From the NCBI GenBank assembly GCA_036674765.1, contig JARVKI010000087.1, forward strand, positions 118,115-182,114: a stretch of DNA of 64,000 bases, given 5' to 3'. How positions within the stretch are numbered: the first letter of the stretch is position 1; each line of letters opens with the position of its first letter. This document shows positions 56,873 through 64,000 of this stretch, one piece after another. The position numbers and the translations under genes were made by a program. The stretch comes from Seiridium cupressi (taxonomy: Eukaryota; Ascomycota; Sordariomycetes; Amphisphaeriales; Sporocadaceae). The notes under the pieces are model-generated. The model was not told where the DNA came from, searched no databases, and was given only the letters and a program-made list of their open reading frames with translations.

Positions 56873-58541
56873 ATGGCTCGCGGCGACACAAATATTTTGG
56901 CTATTGCCGCCGGCGTTTTGCCGACACGTGCAATGGCCACATACATCTTTATCTGTTTGCTAACACTAATTGAATCTCTGGACGCAACAGCTATCGCTGT
57001 CCTCGTAACGGTATTTATCCACACTAGCCTCAAACGAGAGCAAGCTGACATAATTACGGCCCATCGCCGCCGATCTGAACGCAACCTCGACCGAAGCGAT
57101 AGCATTAGGAACAAGTTTCTTGCTCTGCAGCACCATTTTCCAGCCTGTCTTCTCTGAACTATCTCACGTAGTGGGAAGGAAGCTTGCTTTGCAGTCGTCC
57201 CTTGTTTTCTTCATCGCCGGCTCAGTCGTGGCCGCTACGTCCCCAACGATCGCCCAATTGTTGATTGGACGGAGTATCCAGGGAATTGGGGCTTCGGGGC
57301 CAGTCTCGCTCTCCGTCATTATCCTAACCGACATATTTCCCTTACAAGAGAGGGCTCAGTGGATAGGTGGCCTCAACGCCGTATGGGCATTTGGGTCGAT
57401 TAGCGGACCGCTGATTGGAGGCTCTTTGGTTGATGCATCATGGGTATGTTTATTTCCGATAATGAATTAAATCGCTAACATGTCCTAGCGTTGGGTCTTC
57501 TGGATCAACGTGATTTTGTGCGCCATCTGCTCCTTTGGTGTTCATTTCTGCCTGGAGTCGCGTGGTTCTCACGCCAAGCTCCGGTCTAGCCTTCGCGACG
57601 TTGACTGGACGGCAATTATCTTCTTTGTGCCTTCTGCACTTGCCTGTCTGCTTGCGATTACCTGGGGTGGATCTATTTACCCATGGGACTCTTGGAAGAC
57701 CATCCTACCCCTCATGCTGGGCTGCATTGGCTTGACTGGCGTTGCTATCTACGAGCGTTACATCTGTCAATCCCCAATGTTCCAGAGGAGTGTGTTCCCA
57801 GATTGGACAGCCATTTCGGGCCACATAGGCGCGTTCCTTCATGGAATTACTCTCTGGCTACTTGTCTACTACATTTGTCTCTTTTACCAAAGTGTCCGTG
57901 GATATAACCCTTTCGAGACAGGAGTAGCTCTGCTTCCAGAGACTTTGACTGTGGCACCTGCTGCCGTTGGTACTGGGTATTTGATTAGCAAAATAGGTCA
58001 ATACCGATGGGCCTTGATAGTTGGAGGTTCTTTATCAACTCTTGGGTTTGGGCTTTTCTACCTATTAGACAAGAACACATCCATTGGAGTCATGATAATC
58101 ATCAACATGATACCAGGCCTGGGTCTTGGGATACTCCTGCCAGCATTGGCTGTTACAACGCAAGTATCCATATCTCGGAAGGATGAAGGCCATGCTGTAG
58201 CAATGCTCTACCTACTGAGGGGAGCTGGCCAGTGCGTCGGTGTGGCAATTGGCGGCGCGATAGTCACCAATCGACTCCGCGATCAATCGCTTCTACAAAG
58301 ATCGAATAGTCAGATCTCTGGAGAACGCCTAGCTGCCGTCCTCATCGCATCCGGGAACTCTGGCGAAACTCCGGATGTCGTTGTTCAAGCCCTGACCGAC
58401 GCTCTCAGAGCTGTATGGGTGACTGGTGCGGTCGTCGCCATCATTGTCACTATTGTTGTTTCTTCAGCTAGGTGTCCATCTTTACAAGACAATGAGGACA
58501 AAATAAACCTACCAGAGCAGGAAGTTGTGGCTGTATCTTGA
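56873..58541 (+). pseudogene. MFS transporter, DHA2-like (14 TM), with defective first acceptor site
   Basis: Exons by homology are 56873-57004 (or 57010), 57060-57443 and 57489-58541, 522 residues. TM1 is TYIFICLLTLIESLDATAIA, then PIAADLNATSTEAIALGTSF, GRSIQGIGASGPVSLSVIIL (TM4-5, motif C region), FGSISGPLIGGSLVDASW and RWVFWIN, all classic for the 14-spanner drug:H+ antiporters. Intron 2 is normal (GTATGT...CCTAG). Intron 1 has a donor and a CTGAC branch site, but the expected acceptor position (57058-57059) reads GG. The only frame joining the halves has no AG between an in-frame TAA (57050-57052) and the conserved Pro codon. Without splicing the product stops after 94 codons. The rest has no lesion, so the damage may be recent, or a non-canonical site or sequence error. 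Confidence 0.8.
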
Positions 58542-58975
58542 AAAATTTCAGACGATCAAGTTGGCCCAAGATAGGATGTCAGTAACCACCCCAAGGGTCG
58601 ATACACCAAATGCATTCCTAGAGCAGACAGACGGCACGTTGTCATGGTAACTGCGAGGAAAATAAAAAAAGGAGTCTTTTCAGGTGAACCTGAAAAACAG
58701 TAGCTCAAAAGGGGGTGCTCGTCAGGCCTTAAGGCGGCTTCTAACTAGCCCACGTACTTCAGTGAGTAAAATATTTTGGTCCGGAAAAAGCCACGTCGAT
58801 ATGCTCTAGCAAACCACAATCGACGTAGTTATAATGAAAGCCGGTGGTGAGAGTAACAAAAAGTGAAGAGTTGATATTATCCCGGGCACCGGGGGCCGTT
58901 CCCCTTATATGGTGAGACAAGCGTCCTAAGCCTCATAACCCTGACCCTCCTCCCTAATATCGACCAATGGTAGAC
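58542..58975. other. Intergenic between the DHA2 gene and the HeLo-like fragment
   Basis: No gene recognised. Confidence 0.45.
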
Positions 58976-59218
58976 TCAGCTCCAGCCAAGTGAGTTCTCA
59001 GTGACAAGCCGGGCTATATTCGCACCCTGCGCATCCCACTCCTGGTTATCGATTGATTTAAGGGACGTGGTAGCAGTATGAACAGCGCGTAAGTCGACCT
59101 GCAATTGCTCTACCGTGTCTGGAGCGTCTTTGAGTTGCTGTAAATCTTCTACGAGAATTCTTGCCGCATGTAAAGCTGAGACGGTAACGGCGACGATATT
59201 GAACAGGTCTGCCATCAT
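58976..59218 (-). pseudogene. Truncated HeLo-like / NLR N-terminal domain
   Basis: An 80-codon frame from the double ATG at 59218/59215: MMADLFNIVAVTVSALHAAR, then ILVEDLQQLKDAPDTVEQLQ and DLRAVHTATTSLKS. It matches the helical N-terminal domain common at the head of fungal STAND and related proteins (the domain also called azaphilone-cluster protein L N-terminal, PF17111, as I recall it). The normal domain continues another 80-100 residues. Here a stop follows ENSLGWS, and no continuation is found further along the minus strand. It is therefore either a truncated gene or a very small stand-alone domain. Related HeLo domains form membrane-permeabilising bundles in incompatibility reactions. 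This piece is too short for that. Confidence 0.7.
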
Positions 59219-61304
59219 ACATTCGATTTTGTGGTATATAAATTTGCAAAAGGTTTTAGAGGAGATACATCGGACAGGGACCTTGGCTCCTAGACACAGT
59301 GTCATGTCGTATTGAATGCCACCGGGTAGCTGATATACAGTGTGGTTCCTTCCCGCTTCCCACTGCCGCTTGTTATCGATGCTCCCCCATCAAAGCATTG
59401 ATTCCAGGATAATCCACCACAAGCTCGATACTATGTTTTCGTAGTATTATGACGAGCGAGACGCATAGCTCGACCATATGGAACCGCTGGTCAATTAAAC
59501 CTCGGCGCCCATCAGCGAATGGCATTTATGATCCAGGCTCCGGGACCAGTAACCTGCCGTCTTGGTCGAACCACTGGTCGGCGTTGAAAAAGGAGACACA
59601 TAAAGCGCTCTTTCACGGCTGGTACCTGTGGCCGTGTTTTAGTAAGAGGGGTTTCGATGCGCGGCGGTCGTGTTGACCACGATCAACGTTTTAGGTGGGA
59701 TGACGTAATGGCGGATGTTAAGATTCACCGTCACCGGGACTTTTCTGATTTCTTGCATAAGAACGGGCAAGACGGTATATACTCGAAGTGACTCGTTGAG
59801 AACAGCACCTAAAATATTCGGAGCTAGAGGCTTGCGGTGTTCCGAGTAGGACTACGGTCCAGATGGCAGGTTGCTCAGAACACGATCGATATCGCCTTGC
59901 ACCCGCTTTGGCATATCTGGCTGACAAGCGTACCTACGGTGCAGAAGCTAAAAGACACTAAAATGCAAGAACGAACGATCAACCATGTTTATACACCGTC
60001 ATCTCAGTTTACGTCAAGATACGAGGAACAAATAACTAACGCAGACTATTATGGACGGAAAATAAAATAAAGAATTTATAAATTTAAATATATGTTTAAC
60101 GGGCTGGCTTTAACGTAATACTCGATTAAAGGGTTTAAACTAAAACTATTGACTGGACGCTGAGGTGGTTGGTCGGTCTTTCTATTACAAAGCCGGGAAT
60201 CATTGTGGTCTCGCTCTACAAAGGCGCAATTGGCTGGACGGGCCGCCTCGCCTAATATTTCATGCAGATCAACGACGATGCGCTTCGTGTAAAGCACCCT
60301 TAAAAGCCCTCGGCTGCTACACAAAGCGCAAACACAGCCTGCCCATCAGATCAGTCTTGCTGGAGCGATACTCTTGTATGCAAAGAAATAGATCACAAGA
60401 CACACTCATTATGTAGACGACATCTCGCAAGATATTTTAAGAGTTGTGGCGCTGGTATATAATATGGATATCTTGGCGCTGGAGCATACGATAGATATTA
60501 AAACGCATTACAGTGGCTATTCTTTTTTTAACCTGTATCGCCGGGTATATAGGATTTGGTATGCCGCAAAAAAGAGACGACAATAAGCTGAAACTATCTT
60601 AGGACCTGAAATTTTGCAGCCTGACAGAATTTTGCGGTTTTAAGAAACGAATCCTTCCTACCCCCCGTCGCTAATAGAATGGGCGCCATGGGGAATCTCA
60701 ATCTTGTAATCCTCCAGGCAAAAGCCTTCCCTTTTCGGTTCTTAAATAGACCCCGTCAAATTAACATATTACAAACCATAGAACAAATTGAATATTTTGC
60801 TTGAGATATTATATTGTCGTATTTCTAATAAAAAGACAATCACGGGCAAAAAAAGCCGTGAAGTTATAGAATCAAGTTTCCGGGTTACTTGGAGACTTAA
60901 TAGGGATTAGTCAATAGGACGCTGGTCAAGTGTCATTTCCACAGCCACAAACAAAAGCTCACGGCATCTAAAGGAAAAATACACACTAAGTAAGGTCAGA
61001 TGGCGCCAAGTTGGTATTCTCGTAAGTACTTGCGAGGGTTACTACTTAATCATGCTCGGTCGAACCGACGCCACTCGTATATCATTTACTGCTTAAATGT
61101 ACTATTTCTCAGAAATTACACGATAAGCGAAATTACTCTTCGAGATGTTCAAAACAAAAAGTGTTCGCCTTTATATAAATAGTAGAAATATTCCTGGACC
61201 ATGTCGATAATTCCTCACCATCGGTAGCTCGACTCAGTATCGAACACAATCATCACCGTTCTTTTGTAACAAAAACTTCCCAATAATTCTTACCAGCTGC
61301 AAGA
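59219..61304. other. 2.1-kb, A/T-leaning stretch without a supported gene
   Basis: Only short frames without motifs. Composition becomes increasingly A/T-rich from about 60060, with poly-A/T patches at 60070-60100 and 60770-60850. Immediately before 61305 it serves as promoter for the secreted-protein gene. Confidence 0.45.
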
Positions 61305-61809
61305 ATGAAGTTCGTCACCGCACTCGCTGTATTCGCCGCCGGCGCCGAGGCCTGCATCCGCGTCCACGCCGTCGCCAGATACCAGCCACTGTGGGGCGAT
61401 GGCGTCTCCATCAAGGTCTACGACGACGACTTCTTCTACTGCGAGGCCCACGTGAGCCAAAAAGGCGCCAACAGCGACACCCACTGGATCACCGACTGCC
61501 CTAACGGTTCCGATCACATCCAGCTCTGGGATAACGGCAAGGCCGGCCGTATTTCCCGCAAGGTCAGCGGTAAGCATTCACTCGCTCCTGTGGGATATTG
61601 GGGCTCTCTGTAAAAATGCCTAGATGCTGACCAATGCAAATCTTTTAGAGGGTGATACCTGGTCCGCCGATTTGAAAGTTCAGGACACGCACTATGAGTA
61701 GGGGTGTGAGGTTCTGCCCGAAAACGGCTGCAGGCTTAGGAACACCATCTTCACGTCCTGCCTGTGGGACAGCTTCGGCAACTGCGGAAAATATCACTGC
61801 GGTCTGTAA
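61305..61809 (+). pseudogene. Small secreted cysteine-containing protein with an in-frame stop
   Basis: Exon 1 is 61305-61569 and exon 2 is 61649-61809 (donor GTAAGC, acceptor TTTAG). Phases agree and the full frame is 142 codons, but a TAG at 61699-61701 cuts it after about residue 105. Residues 1-17 (MKFVTALAVFAAGAEAC) are a signal peptide. The mature part has WGDGVSIKVYDDDFFYCEA and WITDCPNGSDHIQLWDNGK, and beyond the stop a cluster of cysteines (CLWDSFGNCGKYHCGL) that probably formed disulfides. The family is not recognised. Such small secreted proteins are often effector-like, but nothing here proves a role. The stop suggests loss of function in this strain. Confidence 0.65.
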
Positions 61810-62804
61810 ATGCTCGAGCAGCCGGATGGTACCTTATAACTACGGTTTCAGTAGCTAAACTACAGCATCTTAAACTCTCGTTCATATAATGTCCAAGGGG
61901 GGAGTAAGGAACCATTTTATTTAACCTGAAATCGCTCGTTTAAATACAATTGTTTAATATTTAAATCACTCGTTTATTGTCACGTCTAGCATAGTTTCAT
62001 GCTTACTGATATTAACACATGTGGCGGTGTTACCGAAGGCTTCGATCCGCGTGAAAGCCAAATCCAGATAGCAGGAGAAGGAAATTTTGTTACTCCGTAA
62101 GGAATTTCATCAATTTCTACAACAAGAATCTAGGAGGGTTCGGTCCGACTACCATCTATAGACATGGCAGCGATGTCAGAGAAGAGAAGTCTTTACTTGG
62201 GTGACCGCCCCATCGTTGCTTCCCGTATAAAAGTTGGAAAAGAAACAACAAAAAAAGGTTCACCTACAAAACATACAACACCGGGGATTCGCTGGTCGTC
62301 GCCGACCCAACTACTAGTCCAGCGATCACAGGACATGTCTACTTAGCGAAAGTGGACCGTTTTCTCGATAGCCTGTGACACGGTAACGTGTAGCTCTTGT
62401 ACCGCGCTAGTGGTAGCGCAGCTTTCTGTTCAGAACGCCAGGAATTTTAGGGGCTAATACGGGCATTCGAGCGTTATATAGCAGTTTTTAACACTCTCGC
62501 TAAAGCTGGCTGAGCATCTTTTTGCTCTAATCAAATTTGGGAACGTGGCTATCGCACACCAATAATGAAATGATCCATGTGTTAGAATATTGACTATTCG
62601 CGGTCACGTGCAAAGGCATTCGAGTAGATAGCATAGATCGTGATACCGGGGCAAGCCACCGCAGCTACGGCCTCGAGGTTGCAGGCAGGCTTATCTGTCC
62701 GGGCCCCGGAAGCAGCCAAGCAAAATTCTCCGCCTTCTAAGAGCTGTGCAACACCTGGGCACAAAGAGAGCGAAAGCCCCGGGCGTCTCCGGGAAAGGTG
62801 TATA
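61810..62804. other. Flank leading into the A/T-saturated block
   Basis: Ordinary base composition, no gene recognised. The GC-richer part (62690-62800) stops abruptly before the A/T block. Confidence 0.5.
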
Positions 62805-64000
62805 TAGTAGTTAAAACTTTTAAAGGTTTATTAATCCGATTAACAGCTAAAAAGTCGGCGCAGTTAGCATTTATTACACGCTTTTTAGGATTTATTAAAT
62901 AAAAGATAATAAATAGAATTATATTATAATTTAAAATTAAACGGATTAATAATAATATTTATAATATAAAATCGATTAAAAGTTTAAAATTTATATAAAT
63001 TTTATAATTAATTTTATTAATTTTTTATAATTTTTATTAATTATAATATTTTAATATAATTTAATAATAATTTTTTTATATAATTATTATAATTTATATT
63101 TAATATTTTATTATTAATTAATATATAATAATTAATTATAATAAATAATTAATTAAAATATAAAAAATATAAAAAATAATTATTAAATTAATTTTAAATA
63201 TTAAAGTTTAAAAATTAAATTTTATAAATTTAAAATAATAAATATAATTTAATTAAAAAAGTTAATAATTAATTATAATTTTTATAAAAATTAATTTATT
63301 AATTATAAATATTTATAATATATTAATATAAAAATATTAAAACGTTTTAATTAATATTATAATATTAATTTAATTATATAAATTTTATTAATTTTTAAAA
63401 AAAAAATTTATATTTAACTTTTAATTTTTAAATTTAATATTTTTAAAACTTTATATTTATTATTATTTAATTAATTAATTAAAAGTTATTTTAATATAAA
63501 ATTTAAAATTTAAAAATATAATCTTAATTAATAATAATAAAATATTAATATTATTATAATTTATTAAAATATTTAATTTAATATTATTTAATATAAATTA
63601 ATTTATTTTTTAAATAAAAAGTTTTTTTTATAATTTTAATATATTTTTTTAAATATAAAATTAAAATATATATTATTATATATATTTTAAATAATAAATT
63701 TATAATATTTAAATAATTTTATTTTATAATTTATAATAATATAATATATTATTATTATTAATATTTATTAATTATTTTTATAATATATTTAATATATAAT
63801 AAATTATTATATTATTTTAAATTAATTAAAAAAATATTCTTTTTTTATAAATTTATTATAAATAAAAATAAAATTTAATTTTATAATAAATTAATTTTTT
63901 AAATTTAATTATATTTAATTTAATTATATTATTATAGTAATTCTTTTTATTTAAAATTATTTATAATTATAATATTTAATATAAATTTATTATTTTAAAT
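62805..64000. repeat. Near-pure A/T block (compositional isochore), runs off the window
   Basis: From about 62805 G and C become rare. From about 63000 to the end I count roughly a dozen G/C in 1000 bases. The sequence is made of TTAATTAA, ATAATATTTA and poly-A/T runs with no open frames. The boundary with normal sequence is about 100 bp wide. Known explanations in fungi are repeats mutated to saturation by RIP, or A/T-rich centromeric or subtelomeric DNA. No parent element can be recognised. Confidence 0.9.

Noticed and set aside
1..64000. CRISPR arrays, bacterial operons, ribosome-binding sites
   Set aside because: Introns, gene families and codon context are fungal. No spaced direct-repeat array was seen.

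Overview
The window is nuclear DNA of a filamentous ascomycete (Pezizomycotina). The evidence is the gene structure: many short introns of about 45-80 nt with GTAAGT-type donors and CTAAC/CTGAC branch sites. The gene families also fit: Zn2Cys6 regulator with fungal-type middle region, HET, HeLo-like and NACHT non-self-recognition domains, WSC/CBM18 wall protein, Trk potassium transporter, DHA1 and DHA2 drug transporters, and a GT2 hyphal glycosyltransferase. I cannot name the genus from sequence alone.

Layout. 1-4400: mostly non-coding, with weak or decayed reading frames. 4483-6654: an intact nitronate monooxygenase divergent from a decayed short-chain dehydrogenase. 7395-9179: a DHA1-type MFS transporter. 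10152-12684: a Trk-type K+ transporter. About 13440-15060: a HET-domain pseudogene cut by a 131-bp solo LTR. 15241-21825: a nine-exon, 2035-residue protein with a GHKL ATPase head, a NO VEIN-type DUF3883 domain and an FG-rich tail. 24525-26095: a divergent protein kinase. 27345-28821: a putative zinc-finger regulator. 29766-30803: a MYND-finger protein. About 31636-32310: a P450 remnant. 33704-38624: cysteine dioxygenase, Zn2Cys6 regulator and FAD oxidoreductase. About 41820-42860: a decayed NACHT/NLR gene. 43888-46703: a membrane GT2 glycosyltransferase. 47957-48979: a secreted CBM18-WSC-WSC protein with a second, almost identical solo LTR inside its intron. 49399-51212: an F-box-like gene with one in-frame stop. 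52138-53060: a small coiled-coil-like gene with stops. 55286-58541: an acetyltransferase-like gene divergent from a DHA2 transporter whose first intron lacks an AG acceptor. 58976-59218: a truncated HeLo-like domain. 61305-61809: a small secreted protein interrupted by a stop. 62805-64000: an almost pure A/T block.

Taken together this looks like an accessory, fast-turnover region. Housekeeping-like genes (Trk, GT2, CDO) sit among a graveyard of non-self-recognition genes (HET, NACHT, HeLo-like), metabolic pseudogenes (SDR, P450) and recent retroelement scars. Several stops (CAG or TGG to TAG) and the single difference between the two LTR copies are in the CpA-to-TpA context of repeat-induced point mutation (RIP). 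The end of the window runs into a base-composition-saturated block that could be its extreme product. The most interesting intact gene is the GHKL-DUF3883-FG protein. The most interesting event is the pair of solo LTRs, one breaking a gene and one tolerated inside an intron.

Exon coordinates were worked out by hand from splice motifs and reading-phase arithmetic. Domain calls are by eye from motifs, with no database search.
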